DNA of 64,000 nucleotides from Cannabis sativa (lineage: Eukaryota; Streptophyta; Magnoliopsida; Rosales; Cannabaceae). This document shows, one piece after another, positions 11,408 through 23,015 of this stretch; position 1 is the first letter of the stretch; each line of letters begins with the position of its first letter. The translations under genes were made by a program, and so were the position numbers. The DNA lies in NCBI RefSeq assembly GCF_029168945.1, contig NC_083602.1, forward strand, positions 64,934,600 to 64,998,599, read 5' to 3'. The notes under the pieces were generated by a model that was given only the letters and a program-made list of their open reading frames with translations, did not search any database and was not told the DNA's origin.

Positions 11408-11719
11408 ATAAATAACGTCCAAAATGGAGTCCCGAGTCAAAAGTTATGGCCAAAACAAAATCGGAAAAAAGATGGCTCTCTGCTAGGTTTTATGGTCGCG
11501 GCCAAAACTAGATTTTAAGGTCTAAAAATGCTCACTTTTCCATATATTCGAACCTTAATTAAACCATACCTAAAATTAACTTCTTACAGATAAAAAATCA
11601 TCACAACAGAGAGCAAACAACATCAACAACAACTCTCAAAATTCAGATTGCACAAATAACCCAAAACCATGCTTTAACTTAACAAAGTTCAAGCTCTTGA
11701 ACTAGAGCTTCAAAACCAC

Positions 11720-13083
11720 TGTTACGAAAATTATGAACAATACGCAAGTGCACGTAATCAAGTAGTAAACTCACGCAGGTGAGGTCAAACCACAGGGAAT
11801 TGAACTGAATACCACTAAATTAGACTTATGATTCTATTTGGTAGATAAATAATTTTGATAGATTTTGAAATAAAGAAAAAAACAAGAAAATTAAAGAAAG
11901 CAACAAAGGTGTTTAATCAAGGATGAGAAATTAGGGAAAAGAATCATGTTGATTTAATTACCCAATTGTTAATGCTAATCACTATTCTCTTTCTTTATGT
12001 GAATGACAGATTATAAAATTAACCTAACTCTTCTCAGATCTTTTTGGTCCTAAATCACATGTTATCTAATCATCTCTGAACTAGACTAACATGTAATCAG
12101 CATTAAGCAATAATCTAATTGTCACAAAGGCAATGCAAATACTTTCGTTTCACATCAAAACCTAGTTTCTCCAATTTTACCATTCTCAATAATCACTTTT
12201 CAGATTTTGAATTGGGATCATAGAACATGTAGAAGGTGATCAATCTTAAACATGTAATTAAACACAAATATGGATAAATTCACAATCAAGAAAGGAGAAA
12301 TAACAATTATCATTAACCAAAAGTAATTTCAATCAACATTCATCATCTTCCTAAATAGGAGTTTAGTTCATAAAATCCATAATAACATCCATAATCAAAA
12401 CTAAAATAGAAATTAACATAGAAATTAAGAGTTTAAGAAAGAACTAGTTGGTGATTGCATTTCGGATTGCCACCATTACTTCCTCTGCCTCCTTTCACTT
12501 TTGGGTCCAATTTCTGCCTCCCTCCCTTCTAAAACACGAGCCCCTTAAATAGAAATTAGGATTGCTACCTCTGAAAAAGTCAAAAACTGGCCAAAAAATC
12601 TCGTGTTTCGCCCCTGGTCGCGACCATATAAAGCCTAGTCGCAACCATAGGCAAAATATGACAAAAAAAAACTTGTTGTTTGGCCTCCTAGTCGCGACCA
12701 TGGAAAGTGGTGGTCGCGACTACTGAAACAAAATTTGACACCTTCAACATCTTTTAGTAAAATGTGCATAACTTTCACATACAAACTCCAAATGAGTTGA
12801 TTCAAGATGCGTTGGAAAGAAGAAAAAGAAATCTAAAACTTTTTATTTTGACTTTTTCCAAAATCTGATCAGAACATAGTCGAATTTAATCTTGAAGTTT
12901 CAGCTTTATTTTCTTGCAGAATTTTCTCTATTCTATGTTTTCCGAAATTCGATCAATTGATATATTTCAAGTGTGAAACCTGAAACCAAAGAAAATAAGC
13001 GTAATTCTATTCCAAATATAATAATAAAGAAGGAAAACAACTATAAAAAGTGACCCAAAATGTAGGCTAAAAATAGCCTAACA
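11720..13083 (-). repeat. 3' LTR of the Athila derivative
   Basis: On the plus strand it starts TGTTACGAAA and ends GCCTAACA. It carries a cluster of GTCGCGAC palindromes at 12617, 12691 and 12713, plus one imperfect copy near 12638. A 21-base segment between two of them is absent from the 5' LTR. Confidence 0.92.
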
Positions 13084-14391
13084 AATTCCCCGAAACTAGA
13101 TTCTTACTCGCCCTCAAGTAAGACTAAGACTAACACTAAAAGTCAATTAACTTAGCTATCAGATAATTATATTATTGCTTGCTCATGTGAAATTTCCTTT
13201 CATTAACTAAACTAGATTTTCAATTCCAAAAACTCTAACAATTAATTAGGATGCTCATCTTATCACACAATGTACAAATACAAACTAACTTCAATATTGA
13301 AATAATGTCATAATTGTTTCACTCCATCAAATCAGTCCACAAACTAATAGCCAATATGCTTGCATGCTTACCTCTCTCCACTAATGTTGACAACATTCTT
13401 TTCGGAACCAAAAGGACTTTTTAGGTAAGAATTTATAGCTTAAATATTCGGAAAATACATGACATTTTTGGCTAAAGATATCATAAGCACAATAGAACCC
13501 ACAAACTTCTCATAATTTAAAATTTCCTGAAGTATTCCCACAACTAACAATGATTGAGATTTTTCTGTTTTTTTTTTTCAATCATTGGACATCACTGAAA
13601 TTTTTCTTTATTTCTGATTTTTTTTTTCATTCTTTTTTTTTTTCAAGTGATGGCGAGTTACCATTCTTTTTTTTTTCACATGTTTCTCAATCATACAAGA
13701 TTTTTGTTTCCTTTTCTTCAACACTTCCACACACTCTATTTTTCACTCCCCCAAACTTATTGTACGCCTTATGATATCATTCAAAATGTAATGAGGACAA
13801 AAATAACAGTATGGATACATCTTTTAGTTCAATGGGTGAAGAAACGAAACAGGTTTAGGCTCAAAAGGGTTCACTAAGGATATTCATTTTATGGTAGGCT
13901 TGAAAGGCTCAAACTATCGAAACAAACTACCTAAATCATGTTCCTATTAAATGTTGTCAAGGATTTCGTCTCAAGAGAATAAGGCATGCAAGTTCTAAGC
14001 TATTCAATCAATCTTACCACAAACCACAGTAAAACAATTATAACATATTTCACAGATCGTCAAATTGTATTCATACACAGGTTTTACAAGCATCCAAACT
14101 AATCCAAAGAGTTAACAGAATTAAGAACACAGTTTCAAATTTTCAGGACATATCACAATTAACAGCAGCACACAACTATCTTCAGTTTATTTAATCGACT
14201 AACAACCAAATAAAAAGACTAAACTAAAGTAAAATAACTAAAAAGAACAGAATAACTAAAACAATTAAAAAAAAATTATAAGTCTCCTCCCCCAAACTTA
14301 GAATACACATTGTCCCCAATGTGTCATGCAAAACAAGGAAAGGGAGACTTACCTGCACCCCCATCAGAAGGGGTTGAACCTCAATACTTCT
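13084..14391 (-). other. Non-coding 3' region and polypurine tract of the Athila
   Basis: Directly inside the LTR the minus strand reads GTTTCGGGGAATT, a typical polypurine tract. Further in, the GGGGACAATGTG and AAGTTTGGGGGAGGAG words near 14285-14325 are common in Athila-type 3' regions. No coding capacity for RT or integrase was seen. A T-rich stretch at 13560-13680 is low complexity. Confidence 0.7.
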
Positions 14392-14824
14392 TCAAATTGG
14401 GTCAAGTCTACCCCTTGCATCCAAAAGAGCCCTCGTACCGAATGAAGAAAATTGACCTCCAATATCGTTAATTTTAGAGTTTTGCACAAGAGTAAGTTCA
14501 CCTTTAGAACTACCACACATCAATCTTTTCCAACGACGCTGAATCGTTCGAAGTTGCTCTTTAGGCTTTACTCTCTTCTTATCAGCTTTAACAAAAGAAC
14601 CCTTCACCATCTCAATCTTGCAATAGGTAGGAATGTCGGTTGGAGCAAAAACATTAAAATTGACCTCTTCATCTTGCACTCGCAACTTTAACTCCCCCTT
14701 TTGAACATCTATTAATGCTCGCCCCGTGGATAAGAATGGTCTTCCCAAAATAATAGGAATTGTTGAATCTTCCTCCATATCAAGAATTAAGAAATCAGCA
14801 GGGAAGATAAACTTACCAACCTTC
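14392..14824 (-). pseudogene. Athila protease, C-terminal part
   Basis: This reading frame continues the protease cut off at 24930. It has the [19 protein letters not shown] block, which in the retropepsin fold follows the active site, then [17 protein letters not shown]. It ends at a stop at 14392 with no RT after it. The CCTTC bases at 14820-14824 are the target duplication of the inserted copia element, so this gene was one frame before insertion. Confidence 0.85.
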
Positions 14825-16715
14825 TGTTGGAAATTTATTTTACCAGGATCTTAGATCTACTCACAAGTATGTTGTTTAAACACCCTAAATATGAACTTTC
14901 TAAAACGATAAATTAAACACATATAAAGTTAAGAAAACCTTACATTGATGCAGCGGAATTAATGTCTCCTTCCACTCAGATCTCTAACCCTTGCTTCCTT
15001 TCTGTAGCAGAGTATAATCAAGATCTGAGCCCGAATGTCCTTCTTCTTCAAGTTTGATCCTTCACATTCTTCCAATCTATGAATGAGTTACTACTTGCTG
15101 TGTGTGGGCACTTACTCTCTCACTAGGGTTCGAAATTGATGAAGAAGAAAAGAGAGGAATGATTTCGGCCAGGTATAGAAACTAGGGAAGGCTCAGTTTT
15201 TCTGAAGAGAGAAATTTCTGTCAGAAAAAGGTTATTGAAAACTTGTGCTGAAAACTTATGATTTGACTAAGCCATCACTTTCTATTTATAGGCAACTACT
15301 AGGTTTAGGTTAGGAATTATTTGGCATTAAATGAAAATATTAATTTGAAAAACCTCATTAAGTGGCCGGCCATGGTGTTATAGTGGGCCCCACTTGATTT
15401 TGCAGTTTTATCAAATTTTATCTTTATTTTCTCAAAAACGCCAATTTTCCAATTCTAACCTTTTAAATGCCAAAACTAATTATTTAATAACTAAAATACA
15501 TTATTAAATAATATTGTCATTTAATTTAATTATTAATTAGACATATAAAGTCCATTAATAAATAAATAAACCTAGAAACTCTTTTCTTTACAATTTCACC
15601 CCTGCTTAGTGAAAATTCATAAAATTAGACATAGTCTAACTTTAGAATTATAATTGATCAATCAGCAATCAATTAATGAGTCTTACAAGCAGAATATTCT
15701 CAACTAGAATGGGGACCATGGATCTATATGCTGAGCTTCCAATAAGTGAACCAAATTTACCAAGTAAATTCCTACTTATTAATTCTTCGTTGAATCCACT
15801 CTTAGAACTTAGAATTGCACTCTCAGACTTATATAGAGCATATTGTATGTTCCACGATATCAATATGCTATCTCATTTAACCATTGTTATAATCTTATTG
15901 TGATTTAAAGATCCTCTATATAGATGATCTACATCGAGATGGGATTTCGTTACCGTTCTCACCCCTCAATGTATTTTGCCCCTTAAAACACTTAGCTACC
16001 TGTAAATGGTGTTTAGTGATCTAATAATTAGTCAGTTAAACAAGAGCTCATCCATTTACTTCTATTTGCTAAGCTCGAAGGGAATCATCACTTGACTTCT
16101 ATACACCAGTAGAAGCTATAGATTCCATATTTATGTTCAGCACTCCCACTCAATCATACTATCATGTTCCCAAAATATACGTATCACCCTGACCCAAAAG
16201 TAGGCTTAACTAATAAATCAAAGAACATGAATAGTACTCCTGAGTTGAGCCTAAGCATATCAGGATTTAGATTCTTTTAATCTTAAGATCAACTACTGAT
16301 ATTGACTTGGAAAGATATGTATAACGGTAAGTTTGTAATATCTTAACTTAGTTGCAATATCGGTCCAGTCCAATGTATACTCCATACATTCGAAACTAGT
16401 ATACTTTACTAATGTCCTGGAAAGAACATAACACTTACTCCAAGTGTAAGTACACATCATCGCTGATTATCACATTAGTGGAAATCCAATAACATTGATG
16501 AAACAGGGACCAAGTCTTTTGATTCATATGATCGCAATCACATTCCACTGTGTTGACAATACTGTAATTGTGAATAAACATATGATCTGGATTTAACTGA
16601 TTTTGTGTGTAAATGTAATAAACATATTTAAACCCAACAAATTCCCACTTCAAATTTCTTATATTGATAACTAATCAGATTGTAAAGAGTTTTATTTAGG
16701 GCATAAAACCCAACA
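14825..16715 (-). repeat. 3' LTR of the gag-only copia element
   Basis: It starts TGTTGGAAAT and ends AACCCAACA on the plus strand. It differs from its partner at scattered positions. It also has a patch at about 16629-16645 where some 35 bases are replaced by a shorter piece resembling the LTR/polypurine junction. Confidence 0.93.
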
Positions 16716-18473
16716 AACTCCCACTTGCACTAACATAAAACAAACTGTGCAAATAGGTCAATCTGATGTCTTGATCTTCAGATCAAGTGTAGTATATTAG
16801 AATCCACCCAAACTTCTGGAACTAGTTCATAAATTCACTTATGAAACATCCTTTACTATATGCTTTACTCATCAAGAAAATACTGAAATCTTTACTGTTT
16901 TAAAAGTACATCTGAATTAACAGAAGACATATCTCTCATATTTTAAAATATGTAATTGAGATAATACAGTGTAGACTTTTCTTCAGTGATATAACTTTCT
17001 AGTATTTTCGAATACACCAAGTTACAATTCTTCTCTGGTAGAGCTTGAATTATTATTCAATAATTCCTCCACCCCCAAAGTAAGCACCATCTCATAGAAA
17101 TTTTGAAATTAGATGGTGAGATACAAGGACAACTGATACACAGTTCCTTAATATCTAACATATAGATCACTTTTATAAACCTTTCTTGAATATCTTCTAA
17201 TGTTCCCTATTTGATTACATCTCAGATAGCTCCCACTCAATAGCAGATGTCTGGTTAAATAATACTTTTAACCTCTGATTGTTTAGAGAGTTACCTAGTT
17301 GTGACTTTTGTATTAGTCTGAAACTTTAAGTTAAGACTAAGTCATCAACATAGCAGACTAGTATTTTGAAGTGAAAAATACATGCCAGAGATAAAGTAAC
17401 CAAAATTAAGATACCATAAAATTTTATGAGGATTAAGAATTCTAGGTTCAAGTCATTCGTATGGACTGAACTAGAGTTCTTTATCTTATTCTCATAATTC
17501 TGATAAGCTATTTCTATCCATGTGAATGGTTAGATTTGCTTTTCAGTAGTGTTCTTAAGTACCTATCACAATTATCAACCTAATGAAGATGGGTATAGAA
17601 TTTTAAAATTCTCCCACTCAATTAAGGTAGTGTGAAACTTTTCCAAAGAACTTTCATAGGTATCTAATTTTACTTACAACAGTAAAATCGAAATGGAACA
17701 TACAATCAAGATCAAGGATTTATATTGATAATAGCTGACTCATTATATTACTTCCATGTTTAAAGAAGATATGTGTTACATAGGGAATTTTGGAATATGC
17801 TCCATCCCTAAGAATATACATGTAGGGTACTTGCGGATAACCTCCACCCCTAAGTATATAGAGATTATGATCCAACCCTAAAGGTTGTAAAGATCATGAT
17901 TCTCTTAGTGTGATAGAGTTTATGTGGAGTTGAATACTATCCAGAGTTCATTAGATATAAAAGATCGTTGAACTGCATAGTTTTCTTAACTTTTCTCCAC
18001 CCCTATCAGATCAAAAGATCCTTTTATTAAAAAAATTCTTAATAATTGTATTAGAATTAACAATTATTAATAAACATAGAAATAATTTCTAGTGTTTATT
18101 TAATATAACTCTATGAAGAGTTGTAAATATTATAGAATTTGCATCAATAATAAAAACACTTACACATACAAACATACAAATATAATGTGGTAATAATTGA
18201 TGAAGATAAATTAAATGAAGCTCAATCTCATAATTTGCAATATTGAATTTCGAAAATAAAGAAACTTTATTAATAATAAATTTAAAAAAAAAGTATTGCA
18301 ACAATATGAGAGAAACAGGGATAAATATCCCTAACTAAAATTTGAAATCCAAATTGTCTTTAAACTAAAACAATTAATTCAAAAATAAATTGAAGAGCTT
18401 CATCTTCATCTGGACGATTTCACCCTCTGGTCCAGCTTTCTGATCCAACTCAATTGAGTTCAAGTAGCTTGGC
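16716..18473 (-). other. Non-coding interior between gag and the 3' LTR
   Basis: The first bases give the polypurine tract (AAGTGGGAGTT on the minus strand). The rest is AT-rich with many stops in all frames. A nine-codon word LVCYVDDLV on the minus strand at 17335-17361 resembles the RT catalytic box of copia elements, but its neighbours do not match, so it may be a remnant or chance. Confidence 0.6.
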
Positions 18474-18573
18474 CTATAAGAAGAAGAAAACAAATAAACA
18501 AAGTTAGTCCAGAATCATAAATCCAATTGGATAATAATTCACTAAAACTCTTAAAGTTTATAAATGGAAATAC
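18474..18573 (-). other. Candidate intron at the end of copia gag
   Basis: A donor-like CAAG/GTATTT and an acceptor-like TTCTTCTTATAG/GCC bound 100 bases just after the zinc-knuckle codons. The stretch before the acceptor is pyrimidine-rich. Both the spliced and the unspliced form end gag within a few codons. Confidence 0.4.
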
Positions 18574-19417
18574 CTTGTTTCTTTGCAAGAAGTTTAGGAC
18601 ACTGGGGTTTCCAATGACCTTTCTCATTGCAGTAGAAACACTTTCCTTTAAGTGTAGCATCACCAGAAGGAGCACCCTTTTTATTCTTCATGGCTTTTGT
18701 TCTCTTCTTGGTGTTGTTCCACTTCTTCTTCGATCTGGGCTTCGAAGCAGAGGCAACATTTGCTTCAGGTTTCATCGTCCCATTACCATTCCCAGGATTG
18801 TGAGGTTTACTCCTTTTTTTCTTGGGTCCTCCAATCAAATTTTCATAAGTTTGAAGGTCATTGACTAATTCATGAAAGTCAATTTCCTTCTTATTCATGA
18901 CATAATTTGATGTGTATGGTAGAAATGCTAGAGTCAGGCTATTCAAGATAAGACTTACTTGAGTAGCACTATCCGTTTCTGCACCATGATCCTGGGCTTC
19001 TTGGAAATAACTTGACATTAGGAGAACATGGTCATGCACGTTTTGATGAGATTGCATCCGTGCATTAATGTACTTCTTAGTCGCGTCAAAGCGTGACGGA
19101 AGTGATGCCTTACTGAATAGCTCATTTAACTTCGTCATAACTTCAGCAGCCTTTTCGGTTTTAGAAAACCGAGTTTTGAGGGTGTCAACCATGCTAGAAA
19201 GCATAAAGTATAGAGCTTTGTCATTTGCTTTCTGCCAACGCTCATACTTTTCTTTCACAGCTTTGGAAGCATTGTCCCCAGGCACTTCAGGTGACGGCTC
19301 AGTTAAAACAAACAAGGCACTTTCTCCTATGAGAGCAATATTAATGTTCTCATTCCACTTATTAAAGTTAGATCCATTCAGCTTGTTTTCAGTCAACAGT
19401 GATAACATGAGATTCAT
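18551..19417 (-). CDS. Copia gag protein, intact, 288 residues
   Basis: The frame runs unbroken from ATG at 19417. The N-terminus TENKLNGSNFNKW is the typical opening of plant copia gag. The capsid region follows with LYFMLSSMVDTL and YINARMQSHQNVHDHVL, and a basic stretch then leads to one CCHC knuckle, CFYCNEKGHWKPQC (residues about 261-274). It would assemble virus-like particles and bind the element RNA. Full-length relatives continue from here into protease and pol; this one stops 14 residues after the knuckle. An intact gag in an element with visible LTR divergence hints at selection or recent mobilisation, but drift cannot be excluded. Confidence 0.9.
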   Translation of the reverse strand: MNLMLSLLTENKLNGSNFNKWNENINIALIGESALFVLTEPSPEVPGDNASKAVKEKYERWQKANDKALYFMLSSMVDTLKTRFSKTEKAAEVMTKLNELFSKASLPSRFDATKKYINARMQSHQNVHDHVLLMSSYFQEAQDHGAETDSATQVSLILNSLTLAFLPYTSNYVMNKKEIDFHELVNDLQTYENLIGGPKKKRSKPHNPGNGNGTMKPEANVASASKPRSKKKWNNTKKRTKAMKNKKGAPSGDATLKGKCFYCNEKGHWKPQCPKLLAKKQGISIYKL

Positions 19418-22400
19418 TTTGATAATACAGGATGCTACAAAATAATAGGAATCAACAAATAGAAATTAATAATGGTTTAACACAAAATCAATTTAGAAAT
19501 TATAAGCACATAGCAAGTAGGAATGATATGAGAAAATACTTAAAAAATTCAATCCTAAATAATTTCCAAGCTTTTTCAACAAACTGATATCAGTGTCCCG
19601 TTTAGGCGAGAGTCAAAGCTACCATCCATTGAATAGAGTTGTCAGCTCATCTAAAATGTTAAACATTCTAGCAACCTTTTATTCGATCAAGATTGGAATC
19701 CAGCGTTGTCCCGTTTAGGCGAGAGTCAAGGCTATTCTATCTTATGAGCTACTATCATTGTTTCGCAATTTGCAAGTCAAATATGGTCGCCACCATTAGG
19801 GTGATCCATACCATATAAAACACTTACAAACCACTTATCATGCGAGATTAAACGGTGCGAAATTGCTAATGAACGTTCCTCCATTAGAGAGGATTACTCA
19901 CTAAAACAAACGCGATGTAAAACCCACAATGGAGATCGAATATCTTAATAATAATAAAGCTCATTCTTTAAAATGTATTTTCTTTATTATTCTAATAAAT
20001 AAATTCTCATTAAATTCGAAATTAAGAATTAAAATTCAAAAATAAGAATTTAATATAATATTTATAAAATTATACTTAGATGGTGATTGAAATAAAATTA
20101 ATTATTTCCATCTTAGTAATAATCTTAAATATAAATATTAAGGAAATTAATTTAAGTTGAATTAAATTAAATAATTAACAACTTAAAAATTTCCTTTGAG
20201 AATATATTTATTGAGCTCGAAAATTTAAAGTATAAAAACTATACAATTTTCGAAAATATAATAAAAATAGAAAAGAAATACTTCAAGCAAAAATATCACC
20301 TATCTAGATTTTCTTTTGACTAATTAATTCAATTTCTAATATTATATATATATATATATTTTAAATTCATTTATTTTAAATTAATCAATTAAATGAAAAA
20401 ATCATTGATTGTAGTTGGTCCAAGAATTAATTAAAATAAATAATTAATTTACAACTCAATCTATTTTTCAAGATTAAAATTCGAAAAATATTGCATAAAT
20501 AAAATGTAATTTTTGAAATTGATTAATAAAATAAAGGAAAAATATATATATATTGAAAATTATTTAAATTTAAGTTGAAAAATTAAATTTCAACCTAAAA
20601 ATAATTTTCTATTTAATTAAGTGTCATGAAAAATAAATAAATATTAAGTATCATGATGAAAATCAACTTAGATATTTAAATTTTTTCAAGTTAAGTAAAT
20701 GTATTAAATTTAAGAAATAATAATTAAGTGTAGAGAAGGCTTAATTATTTAATTTCTAGTTTAATACTAGGAAAAATAAAATTGTACCAAAATTAATTAT
20801 TTAAATAATTAATTTCACAAAGTATAATATTTTCCTATTTAAATATTAGAAATAATAAGTAGTCTAGAAATTACTATCTAGAAAATATCTTATTTGACTA
20901 AGTATCTTTTCAACAAAAATTTGAAAAATATCTAATTTAAGTTATATAGAAAAAATTTAAAACTTAAATAATTTCAAATTTAGATTTAATTAAATATCAA
21001 AAATTAAGTTATAACCACTTAATTTGAAGATATCTTTTTAAGTTAATATTCGAAAAGATATTAACCTAAAAAATATCTAAAATATTCCATTTTAAGTTAA
21101 TATTCGAAAAGATATTAACTTAAAAAATATCTTAAGAATCTTTAATAACTAATGCCTAGGATTCCTCAACTTGATTTAAAATTTAAATCAAATATTCAAA
21201 TTTAAGTTAGATAAGAAAAAATCAGTTGTTACAACTAATTTATAACTTAAATAGGAATATTTAATTAAATAAGCTCCAGAAAGAATCTAGTTAGTTAAAA
21301 TTCTATATTTAATTAAATACAAGAAAAATACAAATAGTTTGTCTAGAAATAATATCTAAACTAAAAGTGTTTTTCTTAAAATTAACTTTAAAATATTAAA
21401 ATGAAAATAAATTTCATATATTTTAAAAGTTAATTATGTTGCTAATTCAATTTTATTAGGTCAAACTAATATAATTAACCTAGTACAGTTATTCAAATCA
21501 GGCAAATGGGCCTTCACAATTGGGGTAGTTCATGTGAGGGGGTGCTGGGTTCAGTATGTCGTACCCACTTCTATGGCTCCCAACTCTCACACAAGGCCCA
21601 AAAGAGAGGAATTTAACCTTAAAATGAATAACTGTTATTAATTGAATAGGTCCAATAACTAAATGGACCTAAATAAAATCTATCATGGTGTGACATTTTA
21701 TTTAGCAACAACCTATATGCATCTATATAATAAAATAAACACATAGGCTTACACAGGTACACACTTGGATGGATCCTATCATGTTGCTAGGTCATACACA
21801 GATGAAAGAAGATTGTAAAATTTACCTGTTACAAATTATTAACTTGACCAAGGGAGCCATCAGATCATTAGATCTGGCAAAAAGTAACCATGGCTATTTG
21901 CAATCAAGTAATAATAGGTTTTGAAAACTTACACATAAGCTAAAACCACATACTCCTGCAACAAGGTTAGCTGGATAGTTGGAAGTAGGATTTATTTAAT
22001 TTTAAATAAATAAATTTCGAAAATAATAAATAATTAAATAAATAAAAATAAAAAAAATTCGAAAAATAAAATAAAAAAAAATATTTATTTAAATTTCGAA
22101 ATTATTTAAAAATTAAATATTTAAAATTAAACCTACAATTTTGAAAAATTAGGTTTCAACTAACCTAAATATCATTTCAAAATTTGCTAACTACTTTTTA
22201 AAAAAAATTAAATGTTATTTTATAAATGAAAATTAAATAAAAATTAGAAAAGATAAATAAAATATCTTTTTTAGCTTTTAAATTTAATTTAAATAGATAA
22301 AATAACAAAATTTAAAAGTTAGCAAAATATCTTACATCTATTTAAAATTTCATGATTATAGTTATCTTATTTTAAATTTAAATAAGGTCAAAATATTTAA

Positions 22401-22995
22401 AAAAAAAATTAATTTAAAATAATTAATATCTGACCTTAAATTTAAAAATAAGATAAGATATAATCAAATCAAAAAATAAGATAAATAATTAAGCAAAAAG
22501 ATAGATATTTACTAATTTCAAATTCAAATTACACTATTATCATGAATTAAAATAAAAAAATATTAAATTAATTCATTATGATAATCAGAATTGAATTAGG
22601 AATAGTAAATCTATAAATACAAAACTAAACAAAAAATCAGAAGTTAATTCCATGAAAAAGCATGAAAAAACGAAGAAAAACGAAAAAATTGTGAGCTGTA
22701 CGGACAGTTTTCGCGATCGCAGGAAAATTTCAGCACAACTCCGTTTTTTTCGAATCTTCAAAAAATCATAACTAATTCAAATTAAATCGAAATTGAGTTC
22801 TGTAAAAAAGTAACTTGCTTAATTTTTTTCAATACTATCCAATAAAAATAATTCCAGAAACAGAATCGCAATTATTTTTAACGAAAATTCACAAACACCA
22901 ATCAATCATTAAATAACACTCAATACAACATGATACCATCCAAAAATAAACAAACAATCGTTTTAAAGTCTAAATTTCTTGTAAGTAAATCAATT
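19418..22995 (-). other. Long AT-rich leader of the gag-only copia element
   Basis: No coding frame of note. A 23-base word occurs twice, at 19594-19616 and 19707-19729. A GC-richer island at 21500-21605 has nested inverted repeats (arms 21507-21514 and 21593-21600; inner TGGGT/ACCCA). These could be RNA packaging or translation signals. A (TA)n run lies near 20343-20360. Confidence 0.6.
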
Positions 22996-23013
22996 ACCAT
23001 GGCTCTGAGGCCA
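22996..23013 (-). other. Primer-binding site of the gag-only copia element
   Basis: Two bases inside the 5' LTR the minus strand reads TGGCCTCAGAGCCATGGT. The copia consensus TGGTATCAGAGC differs at two positions, so the primer is probably initiator tRNA-Met with mutations. Confidence 0.65.
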
Positions 23014-23015
23014 GT

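Noticed and set aside
13550..13877. Phe-rich open stretches on the plus strand
   Set aside because: Produced by T runs in the Athila 3' non-coding region.
15676..15903. 75-codon open stretch repeated at 10343-10570, 15676-15903 and 23872-24099, plus a 64-codon stretch on the other strand
   Set aside because: All lie in close copies of one LTR, on the strand opposite to the element. In the divergent LTR at 55783 the frame is broken by stops while the DNA words are kept, so it is not a gene.
19418..22995. Search for a hidden host gene in the long AT-rich leader
   Set aside because: Stops are dense in all six frames and the LTR, primer site and TSD account for the whole interval as element interior.
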